From an uncultured Prevotella sp. (lineage in GTDB: Bacteria > Bacteroidota > Bacteroidia > Bacteroidales > Bacteroidaceae): 64,000 nt of DNA. Location of the stretch: contig CAMOGW010000009.1 in the NCBI GenBank assembly GCA_946614435.1, forward strand, positions 1 to 64,000, read 5' to 3'. Shown one piece after another: positions 33,346 through 41,592 of the stretch. The first letter of the stretch is position 1. The number at the start of each line of letters is the position of its first letter. The notes beneath the pieces were generated by a model. That model searched no databases. It worked only from the letters and a program-made list of their open reading frames with translations, and was not told the origin of the DNA. The position numbers were made by a program, and so were the translations under genes.

Positions 33346-34056
33346 TTAGTTGTGAACCAGTGTGCCGATGTCCTCGCCTTGCATCACCTTCTTGAGGTTG
33401 CCCACGATGTCCATGTTGAAGACGTAGATGGGCAGGTTGTTGTCCTGGCACATGCAGATGGCGGTGAGGTCCATGACCTTTAGTCCGCGCGCGAGTACCT
33501 CCTTATAAGTAATAGCGTCAAACTTCGTTGCCGTGGGGTCCTTCTCGGGGTCGGCGGTATAGATGCCATCGACACGCGTACCCTTCAGCATCACGTCGGC
33601 CTCAATCTCGATGCCGCGCAGACTGCTGCCCGTATCGGTGGTGAAGTAGGGAGAACCCGTACCTGCCGAGAAGATGCAGACATAGCCTGCCTCCATGGCC
33701 TCGATGGCCTTCCACTTGGTGTAGAACTCGCCGATGGGCTCCATGCGGATGGCCGTCAGCACCTTGTTCTTCACGCCGATGGCACCGAGTGCCGACGAGA
33801 GTGCGAGCGAGTTGATGACCGTGGCGCACATGCCCATCTGGTCGCCCTTCACGCGGTCGAAGCCTTTCTGGCTGCCGCTCAGTCCTCGGAAGATGTTGCC
33901 ACCGCCAATCACGATGCCAATCTGTACTCCCATCTCGCTTACTTCTTTGATTTGCTGTGCATAGTCGCTCAGTCGTTCAGGGTCAATTCCGAAGCCCTGT
34001 TTGCCCATCAGGCTCTCGCCCGACAGCTTGAGTAGAATTCTCTTGAATCTTGCCAT
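33346..34056 (-). CDS. pyrH: Uridylate kinase
   Basis: A 236-residue amino-acid-kinase-fold UMP kinase: KRILLKLSGESLMG at the start, GVQIGIVIGGGNIFRG, and DLTAICMCQDNNLPIYVFNM near the end. It converts UMP to UDP in pyrimidine synthesis. Full length for bacterial PyrH. Confidence 0.97.
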   Translation of the reverse strand: MARFKRILLKLSGESLMGKQGFGIDPERLSDYAQQIKEVSEMGVQIGIVIGGGNIFRGLSGSQKGFDRVKGDQMGMCATVINSLALSSALGAIGVKNKVLTAIRMEPIGEFYTKWKAIEAMEAGYVCIFSAGTGSPYFTTDTGSSLRGIEIEADVMLKGTRVDGIYTADPEKDPTATKFDAITYKEVLARGLKVMDLTAICMCQDNNLPIYVFNMDIVGNLKKVMQGEDIGTLVHN

Positions 34057-34122
34057 GATATCTTTGTTGAATGATAAATGATTGTCGGAAAATGATGGAT
34101 GGAAAGCGCTGCTTCGCCAGTT

Positions 34123-34878
34123 TCAGATGATGAAGGCCACCTCCTTGAAAGCGTATCTTCGCTGTCTTCGGTCGCGGTCGCTGAGCACGAGTGTGCCGTC
34201 GTCCTCGACCGTGAGCAGCTCGGCCTCAAACGTCCCGTCTTTGTCGCGATAGGCGTGGAAGCCTCTGCTGCGGTAGAGTCGGCAGTTATATTCGCGATTC
34301 AGATGGTCATAGGTCGCAGCGGCGTTCTCCTGTAGCTCCTGACAGTAGTCCTGCAATCGCCGACCGAATGCCTCTACCACTTCGCTGAGCAGCCCGTTCC
34401 GATCGGTCTCCTGTCCTGTGATCTGGAAGAGGGAAACGGGGTTGGGCGCATCGCTGAAGAATGCTTCCTGGTTGACGTTCAGCCCCACGCCGATGATGCT
34501 TTCGCGCAGCCGGTCGCCCGACAGGCGGTTCTCAATCAGGATGCCGCACAGCTTGCGGTCGTGCCAGTAGATGTCGTTGGGCCACTTGATGCTCAGTCCC
34601 TCGTCTATGTGTTTGGCGAGTGCATCGGTGATGGCGAGTGCGGTGATCATGGACACGGCAAACTGTCGCCGGGCCAGGATGGCCGTAGGGTGGGCGAGAA
34701 TGGAGAAGAGCAGATTTTGCCCTCGCAGACTTTCCCACCGGTTCGTTCCGCAGCCTCTGCCAGCCGTCTGATAGTCGGTTGCCACCACGATGTCGGCCTC
34801 TCGTTCGGCCTCGCTCAGGTCGCTCAGCCATCGGTTGGTCGAGTCGGTCTCGGTGATATGTATGATCCGGAAATTCAT
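34123..34878 (-). CDS. birA: Biotin--[acetyl-CoA carboxylase] ligase
   Basis: A 251-residue biotin ligase: TDSTNRWL, QTAGRGCGTNRW at 37-48 (the biotinyl-AMP loop), and IKWPNDIYWHDRKLCGILIE. It has no N-terminal HTH, so it attaches biotin without acting as repressor. The ATG at 34878 is used; the longer frame depends on TTG. Confidence 0.95.
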   Translation of the reverse strand: MNFRIIHITETDSTNRWLSDLSEAEREADIVVATDYQTAGRGCGTNRWESLRGQNLLFSILAHPTAILARRQFAVSMITALAITDALAKHIDEGLSIKWPNDIYWHDRKLCGILIENRLSGDRLRESIIGVGLNVNQEAFFSDAPNPVSLFQITGQETDRNGLLSEVVEAFGRRLQDYCQELQENAAATYDHLNREYNCRLYRSRGFHAYRDKDGTFEAELLTVEDDGTLVLSDRDRRQRRYAFKEVAFII

Positions 34879-34905
34879 GTTCGAATGCAAATTTAGTCAA
34901 AAATA

Positions 34906-34936
34906 TTGAATTAATTAGAAAAATTTTGTATTTTTG
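34906..34936 (+). promoter_or_regulatory. Promoter of the Na/Pi transporter gene
   Basis: TTG at 34906-34908 and TATTTTTG at 34929-34936 are 20 bases apart; the start codon follows 33 bases later. Confidence 0.7.
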
Positions 34937-34969
34937 TGCCGTAATTGTGCAAACAATATTTTTTAACCT

Positions 34970-36718
34970 ATGTCAATTTGGATTATTTTCAAGCTTCTGG
35001 GCTCACTCGCACTTCTCATGTTTGGTATGAAGTCGATGAGTGAAGCGCTTCAGAAGATGGCGGGTCCGCAACTGCGACACGTCTTGGGAGCCATGACCAC
35101 CAATCGCTTTACGGGTATGCTCACTGGTATGCTTGTTACAGCCTCGGTGCAGTCTTCAACAGCAACAACGGTGATGACCGTCTCGTTTGTCAACGCCGGA
35201 CTTCTCACACTGGCACAGGCCATATCGGTCATTATGGGTGCCAACATCGGAACCACGCTCACGGCCTGGATTATGTCGGCTGGTATGTCGTTTGACATCA
35301 CAAGTGCCGTCTATCCGGCCTTTTTTATGGGCATTATTCTCATCTATCAGAAGAAATACCGCTACATAGGCGACTTCCTCTTCGGCTTGTCGTTCCTGTT
35401 GCTGGGTCTTGGCACGCTGCGTGCCACTGGTGCCGAGATGCACTTAGGTGAGAATCAGGCTCTGCTCCATTTCTTCGCTTCGTTCGATCCCACGTCGTTT
35501 GTCACCACGCTCATATTCCTCTTGTTGGGCGGTGTGCTCACGTTCTGTGTGCAGTCGTCGGCAGCGGTGATGGCCATCACCATGATTCTCTGTTCGAGTG
35601 GTGCCCTGCCCATCTATCAGGGCATTGCGCTGGTGATGGGTGAGAACATAGGCACTACCGTCACGTCGAACCTGGCCGCCATGTCGGCCAACACGCAGGC
35701 TCGCCGCGCCGCTCTGGCCCACATGTTCTTCAATGTGTTCGGCGTGATCTGGATTCTCTTCGTGTTCCGTCCCTTCATCGACATGGTGTGCGGATGGGTA
35801 GGCTACGATGTCGATATGGTGAAGGAGACCGCAGGCACCGCTGCCTTCCTGGCCAATTCGGCTAAGCTGAGCTTTGTGCTGGCCGCCTTCCACACCACGT
35901 TCAACGTCTCGAACACGATGATTCTCATCTGGTTCATTCCGCAGATTGAGAAGTTCGTGTGCTGGGTGATCAAGCCGAAGCGCGTCGATGAGGAAGAGGA
36001 CTTCCGTCTGCACTTCATTACGGCTGGCTTCATGAAGACCCCTGAGCTCTCAGTGCTCGAGGCTCAGAAGGAGATCTCGTCGTTCTCTGAGCGCATGCAG
36101 CGCATGTTCGGCATGGTGCAGGATTTGCTCAATCTCTCGTCGAGCTCGCAGAACAAGGACAAGAACAGCGAGCAGGAGTTCAACAAGCTCTTCACCCGTA
36201 TCGAGAAATACGAGAGCATTTCCGACAACATGGAGCTTGAGATTGCGCAATATCTGGAGAGTGTCTCCGATGCCCATCTTTCCGACGACACCAAGGCCAA
36301 GATTCGTGCCATGCTGCGCGAGGTGAGCGAGCTGGAGTCGATTGGCGACTCGTGCTATAACATGGCACGCACCATCAATCGTAAGTATGCCGCCAAGCAA
36401 GACCACTTCATTGAGAAGCAGTACGACCATCTGCACCAGATGATGGGCCTGACCGATCAGGCACTGACGCAGATGAACCAGCTGATGGGTGGCCGTAAGG
36501 AAGCTTACAATATCAATCGTACCTTCAACATTGAGAATGAAATCAACAACTACCGCAATCAGTTGAAGGCACAAAACATCATTGATGTCAACAATCACGA
36601 GTACACCTATGCCGAGGGTACCATTTACATTGATTTGGTGAATGAGTGCGAGAAGCTGGGCGACTACGTAGTGAATGTGGTTGAGGCCCGTATGGGTACG
36701 CGCCAACGTGAGGCCTGA
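34970..36718 (+). CDS. Na+/phosphate cotransporter with PhoU-like tail
   Basis: A 582-residue membrane protein. Two Na/Pi repeats each have a QSS signature (VQSSTATTVMTVSFVNAG near 60, VQSSAAVMAI near 200) and GANIGTT / GENIGTT. After about eight membrane segments, residues 345-580 form a helical PhoU-like domain. It likely imports phosphate with sodium. Its stop abuts the convergent nadK stop with no spacer. Confidence 0.93.
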   Translation: MSIWIIFKLLGSLALLMFGMKSMSEALQKMAGPQLRHVLGAMTTNRFTGMLTGMLVTASVQSSTATTVMTVSFVNAGLLTLAQAISVIMGANIGTTLTAWIMSAGMSFDITSAVYPAFFMGIILIYQKKYRYIGDFLFGLSFLLLGLGTLRATGAEMHLGENQALLHFFASFDPTSFVTTLIFLLLGGVLTFCVQSSAAVMAITMILCSSGALPIYQGIALVMGENIGTTVTSNLAAMSANTQARRAALAHMFFNVFGVIWILFVFRPFIDMVCGWVGYDVDMVKETAGTAAFLANSAKLSFVLAAFHTTFNVSNTMILIWFIPQIEKFVCWVIKPKRVDEEEDFRLHFITAGFMKTPELSVLEAQKEISSFSERMQRMFGMVQDLLNLSSSSQNKDKNSEQEFNKLFTRIEKYESISDNMELEIAQYLESVSDAHLSDDTKAKIRAMLREVSELESIGDSCYNMARTINRKYAAKQDHFIEKQYDHLHQMMGLTDQALTQMNQLMGGRKEAYNINRTFNIENEINNYRNQLKAQNIIDVNNHEYTYAEGTIYIDLVNECEKLGDYVVNVVEARMGTRQREA

Positions 36719-37597
36719 TTACCTCACGTCGGCTCCCCACATCATTTTTTCTCTCAAGGTGGTGAAGTAGCGCGTTCCGCTGCGCTTCACCACCTTTACC
36801 ATATAGGGTGCCCGGGTGAGTCGGAGCGTGGTGCCTTCGGGCAGTTTGCCCGATCGCCCGTCGATGGCCACCAGGAACGTGTGGCTGCGGCTGCTCACGG
36901 TGAGTTCAATCTGGGCCGTGTCGGGCAGCACGATGGGGCGCACGTTGAGCGAGTGCGGGGCCACAGCCGTCATGAGCATCACGCCCGTGCGCGGCACGAT
37001 GATGGGACCTCCGTTCGACAGCGAGTAGGCCGTTGAGCCCGTCGGGGTCGATACAATCAGTCCGTCGGCCTGATAGGTGGTGAGATACTCGCCGTTGATG
37101 CTGGCCCGGATAGAGATCATTGAGGCCGAGTCGCGCTTCAGGATCGACACGTCGTTCAGTGCGCACTCATAGCCTTCGATGGGCTCGCCGTTGGTCTCCA
37201 CATGAATCAGGGCGCGGTCCTCCACCGAGTAGTCGCCGCGATAGAGCGCGTCGATGGTCTCGCCGATGGCATCGGCGCTCACGTCGGCCAGGAAGCCCAG
37301 CCGGCCCATGTTCACGCCGATGATGGGCGTCTGTTTCTGGCGCACGCGGCTGGCCGTCTTCAGCAGTGTTCCGTCGCCTCCCATCGAGACGGCAAAGTCG
37401 GCTTCGAAGTCGCAGCCGGTGAACGTCTCTGCCTTGTCGAGGTCGATGAGCTCGGCGCAGCGCAGGAAGTCGTAGTATTCCTCGTCGATGAGGATGCGCG
37501 CACCGTGCTGCCTGAGACTGCCGAGCAGCTCCTTGATGGCAGCCGACTTGTGCTGCTGATAGACGTTGCCGAAAAGTGCAAAGCTGAGTGGTTGCAT
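36719..37597 (-). CDS. nadK: NAD kinase
   Basis: A 292-residue NAD kinase: GGDGT at 73-77, NMGRLGFLAD, ECALNDVSILKRD and TPTGSTAYSLSNGGPI. It makes NADP from NAD and ATP. Full length; unambiguous. Confidence 0.97.
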   Translation of the reverse strand: MQPLSFALFGNVYQQHKSAAIKELLGSLRQHGARILIDEEYYDFLRCAELIDLDKAETFTGCDFEADFAVSMGGDGTLLKTASRVRQKQTPIIGVNMGRLGFLADVSADAIGETIDALYRGDYSVEDRALIHVETNGEPIEGYECALNDVSILKRDSASMISIRASINGEYLTTYQADGLIVSTPTGSTAYSLSNGGPIIVPRTGVMLMTAVAPHSLNVRPIVLPDTAQIELTVSSRSHTFLVAIDGRSGKLPEGTTLRLTRAPYMVKVVKRSGTRYFTTLREKMMWGADVR

Positions 37598-37609
37598 AGT
37601 GATGTCGGT

Positions 37610-37927
37610 TCAGCAGTCTTGTTCCTCGAAGTCCAGGTCGGCCTCTACCACGAAGAACACCTCTTCGGGGTCGAACGGGCCGATGCCCTCTTCCTTCGCC
37701 TTGTTGCACACGAAGTCAGACACCGCCTCCATGTCGATGTCCACTTCGTCGCTGTCGCTCTCCAGCACGCCGCTCGTGTAGAAATAGGTGCCGATGGCGT
37801 CGGTCATGAAGAGCAGGTCGTCGTCGCTGTATTTCTGCTTCAGGTCGGTGGGCAGCTGCTCGCGAATGTATTTCAGCTCGCGGCGGTTCTCCTCCTCGTC
37901 CTTGAGAAGCTCTTCGTCGATAGTCAT
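37610..37927 (-). CDS. Small acidic hypothetical protein
   Basis: A 105-residue very acidic protein starting MTIDEELLKDEEENRREL. No catalytic motif is visible. It lies between trxA and nadK on the same strand, 12 and 15 bases from them, so it is probably cotranscribed. Function unknown. Confidence 0.75.
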   Translation of the reverse strand: MTIDEELLKDEEENRRELKYIREQLPTDLKQKYSDDDLLFMTDAIGTYFYTSGVLESDSDEVDIDMEAVSDFVCNKAKEEGIGPFDPEEVFFVVEADLDFEEQDC

Positions 37928-37942
37928 AGGGCTTGTGTGTGA

Positions 37943-38257
37943 TTAGAGCAGAGCCTCGAACTTCTCTTCGAACTTGGCCTTGGCCACGGCTCCCACGAGC
38001 CTATCGACTACCTCGCCGTTCTTGAAGAACAGGATGGTGGGAATGTTGCGAATGCCGAACTCGGCAGCCAGCTCGTCGCATTCCTCAACGTCGCACTTGC
38101 CCACTACGATCTTGCCGTCGTACTTCTCGGCCAGTTCCGAGATGATGGGAGCCACCATGCGGCAGGGACCGCACCATGTTGCCCAGAAATCAACTACCAG
38201 TGGCAGATTGCCATTCTTCAAGCTTGCAAAGTTCTCGTTAGTGATTTTTACTTCCAT
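37943..38257 (-). CDS. trxA: Thioredoxin
   Basis: A 104-residue thioredoxin with the redox motif WCGPC (Cys29, Cys32) and the cis-proline region IRNIPTILFF. It reduces protein disulphides in the cytoplasm. Confidence 0.97.
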   Translation of the reverse strand: MEVKITNENFASLKNGNLPLVVDFWATWCGPCRMVAPIISELAEKYDGKIVVGKCDVEECDELAAEFGIRNIPTILFFKNGEVVDRLVGAVAKAKFEEKFEALL

Positions 38258-38306
38258 TGTCGTAAAGTGTTTTGTTTGTGATTAAAAAAGATATGCAATA
38301 AGTCTG

Positions 38307-38314
38307 CAAATATA
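38307..38314 (-). promoter_or_regulatory. Promoter of trxA
   Basis: The minus strand reads TATATTTG about 50 bases before the start. Confidence 0.55.
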
Positions 38315-38356
38315 CGAATATCTTTCCGAAAAGCTCGCTTTTTCAGAAAAAATAAC

Positions 38357-39349
38357 TTATTGTCCGCCCAGACGGTCGAAGTATTCTATCACGTCCTCCC
38401 ACGTCTTGAACGTGTCGCTGCCATATTCCAGTAGCGTGGCCATCGTGTCGCCCTCCTGCCGGGCGCTGACGAGATAGTCGCCGTAGAGCAGGTCGCGCCG
38501 GTGCGTATAGACGGCGTGGTGCCAGGCCGGCACGTTGATGTATTCGTCGAGCCACGCGGCGGCTGCAGGATTGTCGCCCACGAAGTACACCTGATAGCAC
38601 TCAATGAGCCTCCGCACGGCCTTCTGGGCCGACGCTGCCGGCTTCACTTCGCCCTGCTTCGTAGGGCGACTCTCCATGAGCGTTTCCACACCTATATATA
38701 TTATAGGGCGCTCGCGATGCTCCTGGCGGTCGTCTATCCACCTGATGACGGGCAGCACCGAGTGCATGAACGAGCGGTCGTCCATGCGGTGCTCGCCGTG
38801 GAAGCGTATGGCCTGCGTGTAGTGGGCCGCAAACGTGTCGTAGGTGTGAACCAGCGGATCCTCGTCGCCGAAGAGCCCGAACACGCGCCCCTGCTCGCCC
38901 TCGTCGTCGGCATGGGCAAAGTTCTGCTCCGTGATGAGCTGATACTCCTTCACCAGCGGCTTATCTACATAGAACTCCTGCACCCCGTCCTGTCTGGGCG
39001 AGAAGAACTGCTGCTTGCCCGTGAGCCCGTGGCTGTGCATGGTCTCGGCTATGCCGAAGGCCGGGTTGGTCACTATGCGGTCGTAGCCGTAGAGCATCTC
39101 GGCATACATGCCGCCCATCGACGTGCCCAGGATGAGCGACGGCTGTTCGCGCGCGCAGGTGTCCCTCAGCAGGCCGATAGCCTCTTCGGGGTGAATGGGC
39201 AGGTCGGGAGCCACCACGCGAGCGTTGGGCAATACCTGGCGCAGCCGGCTCACCGTGCCCGACTGTCCGCTCGAGCCGAAGCCGTGGACATAGAGCACCG
39301 TCTTGTCGGCCATCAGCTCTGGAAATTGTTTGATGTACTGGTTCTCCAT
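38357..39349 (-). CDS. YqiA-like esterase with C-terminal HAD-like extension
   Basis: A 330-residue protein. Residues 15-215 are a YqiA/UPF0227-type alpha/beta hydrolase: LYVHGFGSSGQSGT and the nucleophile elbow GTSMGGMYAE, with GDEDPLVHTY and the late His HSVLP. Residues 216-330 (IIYIGVETLMESR, VYFVGDN) look like part of an HAD phosphatase, but the usual DxD start is missing. The extension is unusual for YqiA and may be regulatory. Its substrate is unknown. Confidence 0.75.
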   Translation of the reverse strand: MENQYIKQFPELMADKTVLYVHGFGSSGQSGTVSRLRQVLPNARVVAPDLPIHPEEAIGLLRDTCAREQPSLILGTSMGGMYAEMLYGYDRIVTNPAFGIAETMHSHGLTGKQQFFSPRQDGVQEFYVDKPLVKEYQLITEQNFAHADDEGEQGRVFGLFGDEDPLVHTYDTFAAHYTQAIRFHGEHRMDDRSFMHSVLPVIRWIDDRQEHRERPIIYIGVETLMESRPTKQGEVKPAASAQKAVRRLIECYQVYFVGDNPAAAAWLDEYINVPAWHHAVYTHRRDLLYGDYLVSARQEGDTMATLLEYGSDTFKTWEDVIEYFDRLGGQ

Positions 39350-39467
39350 GTGTGCAAAGATAACGCTTTTTCTGTCAAAATGTGCAAGGAAATGAATGAA
39401 AATGCAACATACTGTTAAAACAGATTAAAAATGAGCGTCAGATTGAATAGGAAGGCAGGAAAAAGCT

Positions 39468-39475
39468 TATCTTTG
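39468..39475 (+). promoter_or_regulatory. Promoter of the 92-codon gene
   Basis: TATCTTTG, with TTG at 39443-39445 upstream at 22 bases. Confidence 0.6.
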
Positions 39476-39561
39476 CTACAACTAAAAATCTACTGCACGT
39501 TCCGTCTGATTGCGACTTGACTTTATTTTTTCTATATTTCTAACTAAAACTCATTACAACT

Positions 39562-39840
39562 ATGGCAAACGACAATTTCAGTAAGATTCAGCATTGCCTC
39601 GACGACTACATGGAGCAGCGGGGCAAGCAAGTGATTGACGACATGGAGGCCAACTCCGAACTGGCCCGTCAGGGACTGCTCGACGACGACCAGGAGTGGC
39701 CGGGCCGTCCGCTTCGCGAGCTGTTGGCTCGCCTGCGCGACAGCGATATGCTGCCCCGCAACGTCAAGCAAGTATTGGGAACCTGGAAAATCAAGCACTC
39801 ACGTGCGCTACAGGTCCGACAGCAGATATTCCTCTTCTGA
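39562..39840 (+). CDS. Small hypothetical protein
   Basis: A 92-residue charged, helical protein (ANDNFSKIQHCLDDYMEQRG) with its own promoter and terminator. No family recognised. Confidence 0.7.
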   Translation: MANDNFSKIQHCLDDYMEQRGKQVIDDMEANSELARQGLLDDDQEWPGRPLRELLARLRDSDMLPRNVKQVLGTWKIKHSRALQVRQQIFLF

Positions 39841-39854
39841 GACAAACCTTAATT

Positions 39855-39885
39855 CCCCTCCGAAACCCAGGAGGGGATTTTTTTT
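39855..39885 (+). terminator. Rho-independent terminator
   Basis: CCCCTCC and GGAGGGG pair, followed by eight T. Confidence 0.9.
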
Positions 39886-39944
39886 ATTTTGGTTAAATAA
39901 CACTAATTCGACGAAACTTTCTGCGTTTTTGTGAGTCATATCAG

Positions 39945-39952
39945 TAATTTTG
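39945..39952 (+). promoter_or_regulatory. Promoter of the OmpA-like lipoprotein gene
   Basis: TAATTTTG, about 60 bases before the start codon. Confidence 0.6.
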
Positions 39953-40013
39953 CACCGCACAAAGGCGTGCTCGCACGCTGATGCGGCAATATTGAGATTA
40001 ACAAAAAACAGAA

Positions 40014-40874
40014 ATGAATATGAAAAAGAACATCCTTTTCTATGCGCTCGCTGCTGCACTCACACTGAGCAGCTGCGCCAGTAAGAAGGCACTCACCGAG
40101 TGCCAGAATGAGAATAAGTCGCTCACCACCTCACTACAGAACACACGTGAGGACCTGGCCGCCAAGAACGCCCGTCTGCAGAGCCTGGAAGAGCAGTTGG
40201 CCTCACAGAAAGCAGCCCTCGCCGCTCAGACAGCTACGCTCGCTGCGCTGCAGAGCTCGCTCGACAAGAGCCTGACCAATGCCTCGCAGAACAACATCTC
40301 TATTGAGAAACTGGTCGATCAGATCAACGAGTCCAACCAGTACATCCGTCACCTTGTGGAGGTGAAGTCGAAGAGCGACTCGCTCAACCTCGTGCTCCAG
40401 AACAACCTCACGCGCTCGCTCTCAAAGGAGGAGCTCAAGGAGGTTGACGTTCAGGTGCTCAAGGGCGTGGTCTATATCTCTCTGGCCGACAACATGCTCT
40501 ATAAGAGCGGCTCCTACGAGATTAACGACCGTGCTGCCGAGACCCTGTCGAAGATAGCCAAGATTATCACCGACTACAAGGACTACGACGTGCTCATTGA
40601 GGGCAACACCGACAATGTGCCTATCTCTAAGCAGAACATACGCAACAACTGGGACCTCTCCTGCCTGCGTGCCTCGAGCGTGGTTCAGGCCCTGCAGACC
40701 AAGTATGGCGTTGACCCGAAGCGCCTCACCGCCGGCGGACGTGGCGAGTACAACCCCTTGGAGAGCAACGACACCGCACTGGGCAAGCAGCGCAACCGCC
40801 GCACCCAGATCATCATCACGCCGAAGCTCGACGAGTTCATGGAGCTCATCGGCAAGGCTCCTGAGACAGAGTAA
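40014..40874 (+). CDS. OmpA-family lipoprotein
   Basis: A 286-residue protein. A lipoprotein signal (LTLSSCASKK) is followed by an Ala/Leu/Gln-rich coiled coil (about 30-130) and a C-terminal OmpA domain with EGNTDNVPISKQN and LTAGGRGEYNP, which binds peptidoglycan. It should anchor the outer membrane or cell envelope to the wall. Start could be this ATG or one two codons later. Confidence 0.9.
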   Translation: MNMKKNILFYALAAALTLSSCASKKALTECQNENKSLTTSLQNTREDLAAKNARLQSLEEQLASQKAALAAQTATLAALQSSLDKSLTNASQNNISIEKLVDQINESNQYIRHLVEVKSKSDSLNLVLQNNLTRSLSKEELKEVDVQVLKGVVYISLADNMLYKSGSYEINDRAAETLSKIAKIITDYKDYDVLIEGNTDNVPISKQNIRNNWDLSCLRASSVVQALQTKYGVDPKRLTAGGRGEYNPLESNDTALGKQRNRRTQIIITPKLDEFMELIGKAPETE

Positions 40875-40901
40875 TCAACCTATACCATAAACACAAGCGT
40901 T

Positions 40902-40946
40902 GAAGCCCGGATGGCACCGTTGAGTGCCGTCCGGGCTTCTTTTTTG
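40902..40946 (+). terminator. Rho-independent terminator
   Basis: GAAGCCCGGATGGCAC and GTGCCGTCCGGGCTTC form a long stem followed by six T. Confidence 0.9.
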
Positions 40947-41019
40947 TTTCGTGGGGCGACCTTGCCGCCGTCTCGGAGCTAAAAGGCCAAGGCATCGGGG
41001 TGATTTAGGCCATTTCAGC

Positions 41020-41085
41020 ATAAGCAGCTGCAGCGGATTATATAATCGGCTATAGCGGACTATATAATCCGCTGCAGCTGCTTAT
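41020..41085. repeat. Perfect 25-base inverted repeat
   Basis: 41020-41044 (ATAAGCAGCTGCAGCGG...) is an exact reverse complement of 41061-41085 around a 16-base centre. The centre again contains partial copies of the arms. No gene is near enough for it to be a simple terminator. Confidence 0.9.
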
Positions 41086-41167
41086 ACTCGTTCGGCCTGA
41101 ATCGCTCCTAAAATCATCGCGTTTTGCTCCCTGAAATGACTGTAATGGTTCTTAGATTTCTAATTAG

Positions 41168-41286
41168 GAAAGAAATTACCATAATTATCATAATTTCTCC
41201 ACAAATACATGTTTTTCTTCATCGGTGGAAAAGTTATACATCTTTAATCCTAATGGAGAAATTATGAGAATTATGCAAATTTCTTT
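41168..41286. repeat. Imperfect inverted repeat, MITE-like, copy 2
   Basis: Starts GAAAGAAATTACCATAAT and ends AATTATGCAAATTTCTTTA, the same ends as at 14951-15036, with a longer unrelated middle. Confidence 0.75.
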
Positions 41287-41413
41287 ACTACATCCTTTAC
41301 CGCTCGCAAAGCGGCTTCATAATCGTATTAAACGTATTAAGCGTTAACAAAAAAAAAAACTGCAAATTTTTGTAACTAAAAGGTGCTTTTTTCCCCCTCA
41401 ATACTCTTTTTCC

Positions 41414-41421
41414 TATCTTTG
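41414..41421 (+). promoter_or_regulatory. Promoter of the surface-protein gene
   Basis: TATCTTTG, giving a long untranslated leader of about 165 bases before the start codon. Confidence 0.6.
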
Positions 41422-41481
41422 CAAAATGAAAGTCGTGAGACTTGACCTTTTAAATTTATAAATTAATAATAGTAATTCAAA

Positions 41482-41535
41482 ATGAAGAATAGGATTACGT
41501 TCTTTTTACAGGTAATCAGATTGTTCAGGGTATAA
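41482..41535 (+). CDS. Possible 17-codon leader peptide
   Basis: ATG at 41482 opens MKNRITFFLQVIRLFRV and stops. It lies in the long leader between the promoter and the surface-protein gene. It is short and has only context to support it; a regulatory upstream frame is possible. Confidence 0.4.
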   Translation: MKNRITFFLQVIRLFRV

Positions 41536-41592
41536 ACTTAAAACTAAAAAGAGAAAACTTTTACTAACACCAATATAATAGAAAAAACAATT

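Noticed and set aside
37202..37942. A 246-codon plus-strand frame opposite nadK and the adjacent small gene
   Set aside because: GC-rich shadow frame; nadK motifs on the other strand are unambiguous.
38501..39418. A 305-codon plus-strand frame opposite the esterase
   Set aside because: Shadow frame rich in Val, Arg and His; the esterase motifs lie on the minus strand.
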